Origin: Nilaparvata lugens
Lineage: Eukaryota; Arthropoda; Insecta; Hemiptera; Delphacidae
Reading direction: 5' to 3'
Length of the DNA: 64,000 bases
Assembly: GCF_014356525.2 (NCBI RefSeq)
Contig: NC_052507.1
Coordinates: forward strand, 46,113,992-46,177,991
Part shown: positions 32,315 through 43,539 of the stretch, one piece after another
Layout: each line of letters starts with the position of its first letter
Position numbering within the stretch: the first letter of the stretch is position 1
Program-made: the position numbers and the translations under genes
The notes under the pieces: model-generated
Databases searched by the model: none
What the model saw: the letters and a program-made list of their open reading frames with translations, nothing else
Told to the model about the DNA's origin: nothing

Positions 32315-32790
32315 CTCAAGGTCATCCAGGCGCCTCAAAGTCATCCAGGTCAACCACCCCTAACCTCAAGTCATCCAGGTCAACCACCCCTAACCTCAAG
32401 GTCATCCAGGTCAACCACCCTAACCTCAAGGTCATCCAGGTCAACCACCTTAACCTCAAAGTCATCCAGGTCAACCACCCTAACCTCAAGGTCATCCAGG
32501 TCAACCACCCTAACCTCAAGGTCATCCAGGTCAACCACATTAACCTCAAGGTCATCCAGGTCAACCACATTAACCTCAAGGTCATCAAGGTCAACCACCC
32601 TAACCTCAAGGTCATCCAGGTCAACCACCCTAACCTCAAGGTCATCCAGGTCAACCATCCCCAACCTCAAGGTCATCTGGGTCAACCAAACCTAACCTCC
32701 TCAAGGTCATCTAAGTCAACCAAACCTAACCTCAAGGTCAACTAGTCAACCAAACCTAACCTCAAGGTCATCTAGCTCAAACACACCTAA
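32315..32790. repeat. subterminal 30-bp minisatellite, Polinton 2 left
   Basis: About 16 copies. The unit core TCAAGGTCATCCAGGTCAAC is followed by a 10-bp CACCCTAACC-type spacer. The inner four copies are diverged (CATCTAAGTC). Followed by a (TTAAAAAA)n tract to about 32,908. Long ORFs on both strands across it are artefacts. Confidence 0.95.
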
Positions 32791-32962
32791 CCTCAAAAAA
32801 AAATTAAAAAAAAAATTAAAAAAATTAAAAAAAAATAAAATAAAAAAAATTAAAAAAAATTAAAAAAAATTAAAAAAAAATAAAATAAAAAAAATTAAAA
32901 AAATAAAATCGGGAATAAATGGAAAAAAGGGAAAAAAATTCCCTACTGATCTTGAACTGGGG

Positions 32963-32970
32963 TATAAAAG
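32963..32970 (+). promoter_or_regulatory. TIR TATA box, left end of Polinton 2
   Basis: TATAAAAG in the conserved TIR block. The downstream donor is altered here to CAAGTAGTACC, a 3-bp loss relative to CAAGAGTAAGTACC, so splicing may be weakened. Confidence 0.65.
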
Positions 32971-33627
32971 GAGTTGTTCTGCAAGGAGTGGACATTGTGT
33001 CTCAGGCAGTCGTGCCGTCAGTATGTGTGTGTGCCACCAGTACGTGTGTGTGATTTTGGTGTATTGGTTTTGGATTACTTTCATCTTTATCAACATCAAG
33101 TAGTACCAGTGCATTTTATAGTTATATATATATATTATATTATATTCATGATTTAACAATTAAGTTCAAAAGAGTAGAATTTTGAAGTATTTGAGACTGA
33201 CAATTAAATTCTAAAATGACTTAAATACGAAAATGATAAGTTTAATTATGAATTAGGCTCCAATACATACAAGTTGAGAGTTTAATTGTGAATTATGTTC
33301 TTTGAGTTGGTGGTTGTAATTCAACCTAACCTAAAAAACGTATAACAAGTCTTTGCCCTAGAATTAGGCTGTACCCACAATATGTTTGACATTGATAGTG
33401 TGTATGTCGTTTCAGACACGAGCAGCAATGGTTCTAATGATCAGGAGCACCCATCCCACCTCAGGAAGTAGATCCTAGACCCCCATTCACATTCCCCCCA
33501 TACAGCTCCCGACCATCATCCCTAGAACATAAACACCTACGAACCTCCATCCCCGACCCGCCCGACCCACGATCCTAGATATTGATACTGATTCACTGCC
33601 TTCATCCCCCACATCTGTTGATGAAGG

Positions 33628-33687
<60 letters not shown>

Positions 33688-33734
33688 GAATACTGCATAC
33701 CATACTGATACAATATTGTTTTGCATTGTTCCAG

Positions 33735-34179
33735 ATGAGCAAAGCTGCACGATGTCAACAAACAGCAAACTCAGTGGACAAGTTTGTTGTCCTGGAGGAG
33801 GCATTCAAATCCCGACTCATGACTCTATACTACAATAATGCATACAAGGATGAGCCTGCCAAAGATTTCCACACCTTTCTGAGCAGTCTGAAGGATAAAA
33901 TTGTTTAGATCATCAGTCAGCAACTGCAGACACATGGAGCAATGAAGTTCAATCTAGTATTGGAGGCAACATATTTCCGCAGCACCCTTGATAAGACCTT
34001 CTTCGATCAAGAAGAGTTTCAGAATGTTGCCTTCAAAACTCCCAACTACACCATCTTCAGTATCATCAATCTTCCAGACATCGTCAACCAAGCGTGCATG
34101 ACCCTACTGGATGAGGAGTCGAAATTTGAAGGAAATTCCAGTGGATGGAGTTGCTTATCATCGATGGATTGCTCATCAG
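33735..34179 (+). pseudogene. duplicated 5' end of polymerase B inside the left TIR
   Basis: Starts with the same MSKAARCQQTANSVD leader as the real gene, in + orientation. Codon 59 is TAG (33,909-33,911) where the right-hand copy has CAG. The frame then stays open (33,942-34,199) to the end of homology at 34,179. No catalytic motif is included. It is an inverted duplicate and cannot encode a polymerase. Confidence 0.85.
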
Positions 34180-34214
34180 AAGTAGATCTCAATCCATAAC
34201 ACCAGTCATCCAAC

Positions 34215-34605
34215 CACAACCTGTCATCCAACTGCCACCAGTCGCCCACAATCACCACCAGTCGTCCCACTATCACAACCAGTCGCCCCACTATCGCCAC
34301 CAGTTGCCCCACCATCGTCACCAGTCGTCCCACTATCGCGGCAGTCGTCCCACTTTCGCCACCAGTCGCCCCACTATTGCTGCCAGTCGTCCCACTATCA
34401 CTGCCAGTCGTCCCACTATCGCCGCCAGTCGCCCCACTATCGCTGCCAGTCGCCCCACTATCGCTGCCAGTCATCCCACTATCGCCACCAGTCGCCCCAC
34501 TATCGCCGCCAGTCGCCCCACTATCGCCGCCAGTCGCCCCACTATTGCCACCAGTCGCCCCACTATCGCCACCAGTCGCCCCACTATCACCGCCAGTTAT
34601 ATAGC
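34215..34605. repeat. 21-bp minisatellite, Polinton 2
   Basis: About 16 copies of a CCCACTATCGCCACCAGTCG-type unit, the same family as 10,345-10,610. Forward frames give TIAASRP or PVAPLSP heptads. Confidence 0.9.
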
Positions 34606-34607
34606 CA

Positions 34608-35500
34608 CAACACCTACATGCATATAGCTTTGATCGTAGGCCTACTCAAGTGGCGCTCGGCCAGCATATTCATCTTTGAACTTTCCAAGCACCATTTTGT
34701 TTGCATCCGAGTAGCATGGGTGGTCTGCAGGGTACTCTGAAGTGTCAAAGATATCTTTAAGCTGCTGGTTGTTGATGATGTCATTGTATAGGTTCTCAGT
34801 TTTCTCGATGTAGAATAAGCTGCCAGTATCCTGATAAAGCAGTTGTAGGTTCTCTTTGTATGTAGGTTTCATCACATCGTAGTGGAACTGGTACATGAGG
34901 GTCTTGCTGATGTCAAGCACTGATAACCCTATATAGATGGGCTTATTGAGCTCCACTTTCTCTTTATGCATTGTAACAGCACAGATATTCTCTCCAAATA
35001 TGATATGATCTTTGTACACTGGTCGAGCAATCAGTTTCTTCAATCGCTTCTCATCATTCACTAGCTCCATGCTCATCCTTTTTTCGCACATTCTCCATTG
35101 TTTTACCAAACACGGCATTGTTTATGAGTTTGGAAAAGTTCTTTTCAAACTTATTCTTCGACTGCTGTCGAAGTCTGGTGTTTAGCATGATGTAGGGTGC
35201 TAGGAAGTCCTCCTGCTCAAACCGCACACCTCGATGAACTTTAATGATTTTCAATCCATGCTGTACTGCCTGTTTTAGGGTGTGGTAATGACATACATTA
35301 TGTTTGCGATTGCTTAGAGCTGTCATGAGTCGTATATGATTAGATTTGAGAGTTTTTTTTGTTCTCTGCAAGAAATGGGAAATCATTGTGCTCATCATGC
35401 AATTTGGAAGGGTACTCAATGTCCACCTCTAGAATGTATCCAATCTCCATATCATCACCTAAACCTGTAATACCCATTGTTACTGTTTCCAATTCAGTCA
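34608..35500 (-). pseudogene. third polymerase B fragment (motif B-C region)
   Basis: Covers the region of polymerase B from the end of motif A to just after motif C, in two frames (35,419-35,054 and 35,118-34,642) that shift near 35,100. It is more diverged than the other two copies. Motif C reads YQDTGSLFY, so the second catalytic aspartate is Gly. Truncated at both ends: at 34,608 it meets the minisatellite and at about 35,500 unrelated sequence. Confidence 0.85.
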
Positions 35501-35636
35501 GATGTCAACTCAGTCAAATGTCATTGACACCAGATGGTGATAAAGAATCACCAGTAAGTTTGCTGTATGATAAGGGAAAGTATTATTGTAATAATGTTCG
35601 AGAAAGTAAAATACTATTGAATGTATAACCATTGTA

Positions 35637-35775
35637 ATATGATAATAAAGAAATAAACCCTCATTGGCTGATCCACTGTCTAAAACTACTCTCATGTAAT
35701 GATGTAAACATGTATGAAATAGACTCATTTTTTCATGTTAACCATTGATTGAGAGTTTCATTAATTCATATAGGT
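35637..35775 (+). repeat. conserved 3' end block (pair of 10,680-10,800)
   Basis: Shares CCTCATTGGCTGATCCACTG and the double AATAAA with Polinton 1. Probable polyadenylation region of the left transcript. Confidence 0.55.
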
Positions 35776-36164
35776 AAAAAAAAAAAAAAAATCACCTTAC
35801 TTTACTTTAAGCATTGTAATTTCAACGACCCCCACTCCACCTCCCTCTGTCACATGACCAATGGCTACCAGCATTAAGGACTCTAGCTCAAGATGGTCAT
35901 GCACGACCTGTCACTCTACATGCTCATGGAGGCCTATCACTCCAGATCAATATGTACATGGTAGACCTACTGGATCAAGATGTCCATGAGAGACTCTAGA
36001 TCAACATGATCATGCTGCTCTAGAGATAAAAATGGTATTGAAGATTATTTTCAATGACTCCCACTCCATGCTCAGACATGACATATTCTCAATGACCCTC
36101 ACTCCTCCTGTCACATGTCTGTATAGCATAATTGGGTCATCCACTCAGTGGTCAGGCAGTCAGT

Positions 36165-36335
36165 TCAATTACTGATCAGTCTGATCAGTAACTGATCATC
36201 ACTGTTCAGTCACTGTTCAGTTATTGATCAGTCACTGAACAGTCACTAATCAGTCTGATCAGTCACTGTTCAGTCACTTATCAGTCTGATCAGTAACTGA
36301 TCAGTCACTGTTCAGTCACTGATCAGTCACTGCTA
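36165..36335. repeat. TGATCAGTCAC / TGTTCAGTCAC tandem array
   Basis: About 15 short copies alternating TGATCAGT and TGTTCAGT words. CTGATCAG and TGATCA palindromes recur, so the array can form many short hairpins. Confidence 0.85.
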
Positions 36336-37565
36336 TAGATAGAGGAAAAGTTCTCATAGAGTACATACTGCTTCATCATCAATGTTAACCAATTCAGGAG
36401 TTCTTCCAACTCTAAGTATAGTGACATCACTACTGAGTGTGTGAGAGCTTCTAACACATTGAGTGTAGGATATTTCCTTATGGATAAGCCGACTTTATCG
36501 TTAGGAGACGATATGTATATTTCCAATGAGAAAAGTATATAAATAATAAGTTTGCGAGTAAAGCTGTTTATGGTTTCCTGTTCTAAAAATTGCTCCACTT
36601 CTTGACCGCATATCCTTTCCATTCAATGATTAGGAAAAACCTCCTATTATATCATTCACACAAAACAATGTTTCCTCTATTCCTTCCACTCTAATAAAAA
36701 TAAAAGCAGGATATATGCGGTGTGAATCATTTCCTGCGAACTCTATTCTTAGTCCAGGTGTGAATTTGTTCTATTATGAAGTGTTTATTCCTTCCACTCT
36801 TATCAAAATTGAAACAGGATATGTGGTGCAAATTATCTAGTTCTACACTTCGCTAAAAGCAATCTACTGCTGATAGTCTCACATTCCATGTATCAAATTC
36901 CAAAGTCGCATGAAGTTGTAGGAAGGATTACCGACAACCTTGGCTGCATTACTGTTACAACTCATGCATTGAATGCGGAAAGCTTAATTGAGAGATCCAT
37001 ACATAGTAAAACATTATTGGAAATGCCAATTTTGTATAAAATTAGAGCTCTATATGATTTCATTATAATAACTACCGATTGCATTAATTTGATGCCTGGG
37101 TGATAGAATGAGAAAAGTAGAAATTCAAGTTGTAATATAACTTGAAAGATATTGACTAAAGTGGAATTGTCTGTCATATCAGCTCCATTCATGAATGAAA
37201 ATCGTCGACCTTATACTGAAATGAAATTGAATAATCCAATATTAACTTAATATACTCACTGTTCTCTGTACGGCTTCTGAAATTATAAAATGGAATAGAA
37301 GTTACCAAGTACCTTTTTTGTATTCTCCCATTCATCGATTCTGATAGAAATTCCCAAATCATTAACCTGAAATTCAGATTCATCCCAGTTCTGAATTGAA
37401 ACAACCCCATTTATTCTAATAAATTTATAAATTTCGATTCATAACATCATATAATATCATAACTCACTAATACTTTACTTTGTTAGCACTATATGACTAT
37501 CCATAAATGTTTCCAATAGAAATTTACTATAGGAGTTGATAGTGCAGGATGTGCCTTGTACTCTT

Positions 37566-37662
37566 AACTATTGTTCCTACAATATACCTGTTTGATTACA
37601 ATAATGACAAATTCTACCCTTCTTATAACTCCTATACTATGTATACCGTAGGAACAATAGTT
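37566..37662. other. 15-bp perfect inverted repeat
   Basis: AACTATTGTTCCTAC (37,566-37,580) and GTAGGAACAATAGTT (37,648-37,662), 67 bp apart. Could be a small foldback element. Confidence 0.7.
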
Positions 37663-37815
37663 GATATATTTTACAGTTTGAAAACCTGGAAGCATTGTAT
37701 GTGTCAAACTATTGGATAGAGGAAGAAGTTGAGAACCCCAACATAGATTTGAATTATGAAATTAGAATCAAGCTAGATGTTCTAGAGCATAACCCCAGTA
37801 GGAATAAGGAAAGAG

Positions 37816-38070
37816 TTATTTTCTGTATCTGATTGCCTTGACCACATCATCAGCTGACTTGCTTTTAATTGGTATAGCAAAGGCGAACTTACTAAGACAA
37901 TTGATAATAGTAATTATGTATCTATAACCTTTGTTCTGTTGAGCATATGGTATCATCTCAACAAGGTCAGCTTGATAGAGGTCATAAAGACCTTTGACTG
38001 TAACCTTTCTTGTTGGGAAGTTCCAACAAGCTTGCTTGTGCAGCTCTTGTGCTAATACTGTCTTATCCAT
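37816..38070 (-). pseudogene. integrase N-terminal fragment
   Basis: 84 codons matching the first quarter of the Polinton 1 integrase, from MDKTVLAQELHKQ through the first catalytic aspartate (QADLVEM). It breaks off in KSADDVVKAI. The second Asp, the Glu and the chromodomain are gone. Non-functional. Confidence 0.85.
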
Positions 38071-38373
38071 ACTGGATATATGAACTTGCTAATTAGCATT
38101 TATATAGGCATCAGGCTGTTGAGCTCAACCATCATGAACTTCCTACATGGTATGATAAAGACAAGTTTATCATAGAAGGATGCTTCCTATTGTATTTACT
38201 ATACCTTAAATGTCTAAGAGTGCTTACTCTAGAAGTTGAAGGGTGTATGGAATAAGATGTACAACATATTTCTCTTGAAATAACACACTCTCTCTTTTAT
38301 TGATACATAGCATAATATATAAACTGAGCATTCATATGAATAATAAGATTATTTACATTACAATTCAATAGAT

Positions 38374-38869
38374 TCAGTCCAATATATCGAGAACTATCCA
38401 GTGATATAATTCACCCAATCTATCACTTATTTCGCAGAATCCTCTGCTGAATGAGAATTTCAAGATGGCTGCTCCCTCGCATAGGTCGGTATAGCTTGAC
38501 ACTTCGGCATCATGAAAGATGGATGTTAGTGTCTCTAGAAAGTTTTGAGCTGTTCCAAACGGTTCTGGTAGGTCCTTATCTCCAAACTTCAGAAATGGTT
38601 GTACAATCCATTGGTTGCTGGTTACTAGTAGACAGTCTCCACACTCACACATATCTGCTTGCTCCACTACAGGCTGATGTTGGCAGTGGTAGTGGTAACA
38701 GCAGGAGTACTAGCTGGAGTAGTAGCTGGAGTTCTAGTTGTAGCTGATGCTAGTTCTTTACAGCACGGTGCACAGACCTCAACTGATGATGACCGCTTCC
38801 AAAAAGTCTTGCGATGTGAATGTAGGGCGAAGACATGTGCGCAGTGGATTTGTTGACACTTCCTGGCAT
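38374..38869 (-). pseudogene. Cys-rich Polinton protein, diverged copy
   Basis: The ATG at 38,869 shares the MPGSVN start region with Polinton 1. After frame changes, the frame 38,667-38,374 carries CECGDCLLV, QWIVQPFLKFGDKDLPEPFG and a Cys-poor C-terminus, aligned by eye with 19,605-20,045 (CPCGDCMFV, RWSVEPL, YDPFGTFENF). It is much more diverged than the polymerase copies, which suggests relaxed or diversifying evolution. Function unknown. Confidence 0.5.
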
Positions 38870-38879
38870 GAGGTATGAC

Positions 38880-41800
38880 TCACTTTTCAAGCAATTTTCT
38901 CAGAATGCTGTACTGGGATGCATCACCATCTATTTTATAGTCATTTGATAAGGGACGTGACCGTTTAGCAGGGATAGTACTGCTTCCTGACTCATTGACT
39001 TTATCAATGAGCTCATCATGTGATGAGGAATGTAGCCGTTTAGCTGTTGTAGTACTGCTAGCTGCCTGAACCTTGGGAATTTCTTGAGAGTCAATCATCT
39101 CTTCCTCCTCATCCTCCTCCTCCTCCTCCTCCTCCTCTGCCTCCTCATCAATGTGTGCTAGAGTGGGGATCTTGTAATGTCCATGTGCAAGAGTTGTAAT
39201 TCCATCATCTAGAATATACCTCTTCTCATCAGCTTTGCTCAATGCCTTCTTTCTCATGACTTGGGTCATGATCTGATGTTTCCTAGTACCAAACATCACT
39301 TGTTCTCTATAGATATCCTCATCACCATATAGACAATCTAGATAGTCTTGGAAGCCTATGTAACGTTCAGCATCTGGATGCATTTTTGAGAGTTCTCGCC
39401 CAAGTATTGGTCTCCTTTATCAATCCACTTGTCAGCTGATTTGGATCACTATTGTAACACCTACAGGCATATAGCTTTGATCGCAGGCCTACATACTCAA
39501 GTGGCGCTCGGCCAGCATATTCATCTTTAAACTTGCCAAGCACCATTTTGTTTGCATCTGAGTAGCATGGGTGGTCTGCAGGGTACTCTGAGGTGTCAAA
39601 GGTATCTCTAAGCTGCTGGTTGTTGATGATGTCGTTGTACATGTCCTCTGTCTTGACAAGGTAGAATAAGCTATCAGTATCTTGATATAGGAGTTGAAGA
39701 CGGTCCTTGTAGATGGGCTTCATGATGTTATAATGGAATTCATACATGAGGGTTTTGCTGATGTCAAGCACTGATAACCCTATGTAGATGGGCTTATTGA
39801 GCTCCACTTTCTCTTTATGCATTGTAACAGCACAGATATTCTCGCCAAAGATGATGCGGTCCTTGTACACTGGTCGAGCAATCAGTTTCTTCAATCGCTT
39901 CTCATCATTCACTAGCTCCATACTCATCCTTTTTCGCACATTCTCCATTGTCTTACCAAACACAGCGTTGTTCATAAGTTTGAAAAAGTTCTTTTCAAAC
40001 TTATTCTTCGACTGCTGTCGAAGTCTGGTGTTTAGCATGATGTAGGGTGCTAGGAAGTCCTCCTGCTCAAACCGCACACCTCGATGAACTTTAGTGATTT
40101 TCAATCCATGCTGTACTGCTTGCTTGAGGGTGCGGTAATGACATACATATCGTTCACGGTTGCTTAGAGCTGTCATGAGTCGTACATGATTAGATTTGAG
40201 AGTTTTTTTGTTCTCTGCCAGGAATGGGAAGTCATTGTGCTCATCATGCAATTCGGAAGGGTACTCAATGTCCACCTCCAAGATGTAGCCAATCTTTTGA
40301 ACATCTCCAACACCCTCAATACCTCTGCTCACCCCCTCCAACTCATCTTTCTCCATCCACTGGAATTTCCGGCATGGAAGTGGTTGGCACATTGCCCAGC
40401 CGTACAGGTTGTTCGCATCTGTGTACAGAGATATGATGTAGGCTTCTCGGGGTCAATAGGCGCTCCTGTGTAGGCATTGTTGGCTACAGCATGACGGTGT
40501 ATACAATTTGTTATTCCTCCTCTGATACCTCGCTCGATAAACATGTACATGTCATAGTCAGTAAGGAGCTCAAGCTCGACTTTAGTATATTTCAGCATGA
40601 CATCAAAGGAAAAGCCTGGAGATGTAAAGTAGTGAGCACAATCCAAATCATAAGTCTTCATGCATACATCGCGGAAGCTCTCAAAGACATCAGCCAACAG
40701 GAGAACATCTGTTTTCAAGTATAGGTCACTGTATTCTCCCAGAGTTCTACAACTGAATTGGTTCCACACAGTTTGAGCATGTTCATAATCATCACTGCTA
40801 ACACTCCTATCAACCAGCTTGCTGAAAAATGCCTCTTTGGGTGGTAGCAATGTTTCTTCGAGTCTCTGCCATGAATCGCAGTAGTCGTATGGAAACACTC
40901 CTTCCCTTGAGACAAGGCTCAATTTGTTTCCAAACACCTTGGCAGTATGTGGCAGCACTTTGGACAAGTCTTCTGGATTCGATGCTGATTTGACTAGGTT
41001 GGTGACCAGATTGTCTAAACTATCAGGCGTAAACCGGAATGTATCGATGAATCGAAGGTGCATTTTTGGAGATATTTGTTTGGTGAATGATATATACTTT
41101 TCCGATGAGTTTGGGATGACAGACAGCCGATCCTTATCTCTACCCAGCTCTGGAATAATGAGGTGTGTATCGTAGTTTGAAGAGTTGTGGAGAAACACTG
41201 GTATGAATGATTGTCGCTCTCGCTGCAGGTTGCATTTACGGCATAATGCATTCCGGTAGATACCAGTTATATGACAATGGTCATACACCTTATCTTTATT
41301 GAACCGCTCATTGCAGGCCTCACAGAAATCAGCTGCATTATGTCGTTCTTTCTCTCTTTTGGTTAGTGGGAGCAACTTGATATTCCTGCAGTCAATTGCC
41401 TCATCTAAATCTTTTGCATACATGGTGAGGGTCTTCATGAAATGTTTGGCGGCATCAGGACCCCTGTAGACAATCGGCTCATGAGGGATTAGGTTAGTGA
41501 TTGTCAGCCAGGAATCTTCCAAATATGGGTCCCGCACAAAGTATAACCAGTAACTCATTGCCCGATGATACTGGATAACTTTGGTAGCTTCACCAATCCA
41601 TTGTTCATTGTCTTCATCAGGTTTCTCCAGGATGCACTCAAAATCGGCGTATGCTACAACAGGTACTCTATACTTTTGCACATGTTTCTCAAACTTCAAG
41701 GTTGGAGGTTTACCATCTTTCCAACCTGTGGCATGATGATTCTTGCTGTATTATTGCTAGCACAATACTCCTCATGCTCAGCCATCCTGCGTTCTCCATC

Positions 41801-42784
41801 TCTGTTCTGGGTGTAATGGGTGAAACATCGTCTGCAGATGATAATTTTACTTTTATGTTTTGTGAGTTGGGATCCCACAAGTTTTTCAAAATTTTTAATG
41901 TAGCAGTAGTGGCCATTTGATTTATGTTCATTGTCATCCTCAAGGGTGCTGTTTTCATCATCATCCTTACTCTCACAGAGGAGGAGGAGATCAAAGTGAT
42001 CTGCCTTCATTGCATTTCCAACTTTTCTTGGAAATATAACGTTCTTCTCATCCACACCATAAATATTAACTGATACCTCTGGATTATCTTTCTCAAATAT
42101 ATCGATTTGACTGATGGTAGTGGGAAATCCAATGCCTGAAAAGTTGTATCTCTCTTCCAATTGATGGTATCCCTCATTGACTTGTTCAGGATGGTTGCCT
42201 TGTACATGTTTGGCGATGATAGCCCATTTGAAACATTGCTGGTCCTTTTTTATAGGATTGATGATTGCCTTTCGTGCTGATAGAAGAGGTGAAAGACTGA
42301 TGTAGGATGATTCACGCAGGGGAGTATGTTTGCTAATCCTGATGAGCAATCCATCGATGATAAGCAAACTCCATCCACTGGAATTTCCTTCGAATTTTGA
42401 CTCCTCATCCAGTAGGGTCATGCACGCTTGGTTGATGATGTCTGGAAGATTGATGATACTGAAGATGGTGTAGTTTGGAGTTTTGAAGGCGACATTCTGA
42501 AACTCTTCTTGATCGAAGAAGGTCTTATCAAGGGTGCTGCGGAAATATGTTGCCTCCAATACTAGATTGAACTTCATTGTTCCATGTGTCTGCAGTTGCT
42601 GACTGATGATCTGAACAATTTTATCCTTCAGACTGCTCAGAAAGGTGTGGAAATCTTTGGCAGGCTCATCCTTGTATGCATTATTGTAGTATAGAGTCGT
42701 GAGTCGGGATTTGAATGCCTCCTCCAGGACAACAAACTCGTCCACTGAGTTTGCTGTTTGTTGACATCATGCAGCTTTGCTCAT
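38880..42784 (-). pseudogene. POLB: polymerase B, Polinton 2 copy, multiply broken
   Basis: The same motif order as the element 1 gene, with YADFECILE, YLKTDVLLLADVF, FGKTMEN and YQDTDSLFY intact. Breaks relative to element 1: TGA at codon 6 (near 42,768) where element 1 has CGA; loss of one T in a T run near 41,720; loss of one G near 40,427, just at motif A; and a 17-bp deletion near 39,410. The breaks differ from those in element 1, so both copies were intact when they separated. The right TIR that should drive it has lost its TATA box. Confidence 0.92.
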
Positions 42785-42833
42785 CTGGAACAATGCAAAA
42801 CAATATTGTATTAGTATGGTATGCAGTATTCAA

Positions 42834-42874
<41 letters not shown>

Positions 42875-43539
42875 CATCAACAGATGTGGGGGATGAAGGC
42901 AGTGAATCAGTATCAATATCTAGGATCGTGGGTCAGGTGTGTCGGGGATGGTGGTTTGTAGGTGTTTATGTTCTAGGGATGATGGTCGGGAGCTGTATGG
43001 GGGGAATGTGAATGGGGGTCTAGGATCTACTTCCTGAGGTGGGATGGGTGCTCCTGATCATTAGAACCATTGCCGCTCATGTCTGAAACGACATACACAC
43101 TATCAATGTCAAACATATTGTGGGTACAGCCTAATTCTAGGGCAAAGACTTGTTATACGTTTTTTAGGTTAGGTTGAATTACAACCACCAACTCAAAGAA
43201 CATAATTCACAATTAAACTCTCAACTTGTATGTATTGGAGCCTAATTCATAATTAAACTTATCATTTTCGAATTTAAGTCATTTTAGAATTTAATTGTCA
43301 GTCTCAAACTACTTCAAAATTCTACTCTTTTGAACTTAATTGTTAAATCATGAATATAATATAAATATATATATAACTATAAAATGCACTGGTTCTTACT
43401 CTTGATGTTGATAAAGATGAAAGTAATCCAAAACCAATACACCAAAATCACACACACGTACTGGTGGCACACACACGTACTGACGGCACGACTGCCCAAG
43501 ACACAATGTCCCACTCCTAATTTTTTTTTTTTTTTTTGA

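Larger units (their letters stand above)
32261..34179 (+). repeat. left TIR of Polinton 2, extended into the polymerase gene
   Basis: Homologous to the complement of 42,339-44,089. Identity passes the usual inner edge (TTGTTCCAG) and includes about 445 bp of polymerase B coding sequence, ending at ATTGCTCATCAG. It contains a block of about 120 bp (33,345-33,470) absent from Polinton 1 but present in both TIRs of Polinton 2, a sign of TIR-to-TIR homogenisation. Confidence 0.92.
35790..37815. other. unrecognised cargo of Polinton 2
   Basis: About 2 kb occupying the place of the virion module. Contents: imperfect CAAGATGGTCATG-type repeats (35,885-36,020); a TGATCAGTCAC array (36,165-36,335); a local duplication of about 107 bp (CTATTCCTTCCACTC at 36,677 and again near 36,784); small ORFs at 36,323-36,622 (-), 36,888-37,103 (+) and 37,189-37,410 (-); and a 15-bp perfect inverted repeat at 37,566-37,662. 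None of the ORFs has a motif I recognise. Confidence 0.5.

Noticed and set aside
32321..32700. Telomere-like TTAGG words in the minisatellite
   Set aside because: TTAGG occurs once per 30-bp unit as part of GGTTAGGG and is not in tandem TTAGG register.
32240..32745. Several long ORFs on both strands over the 30-bp minisatellite (also 24,621-25,045 and 43,685-43,969)
   Set aside because: A 30-bp unit without stops keeps frames open on both strands. The peptides are pure repeat translations.
33487..33804. IYIYIY-rich reverse ORFs (also 42,715-43,011 forward)
   Set aside because: Translation of the (TA)n run in the TIR intron.
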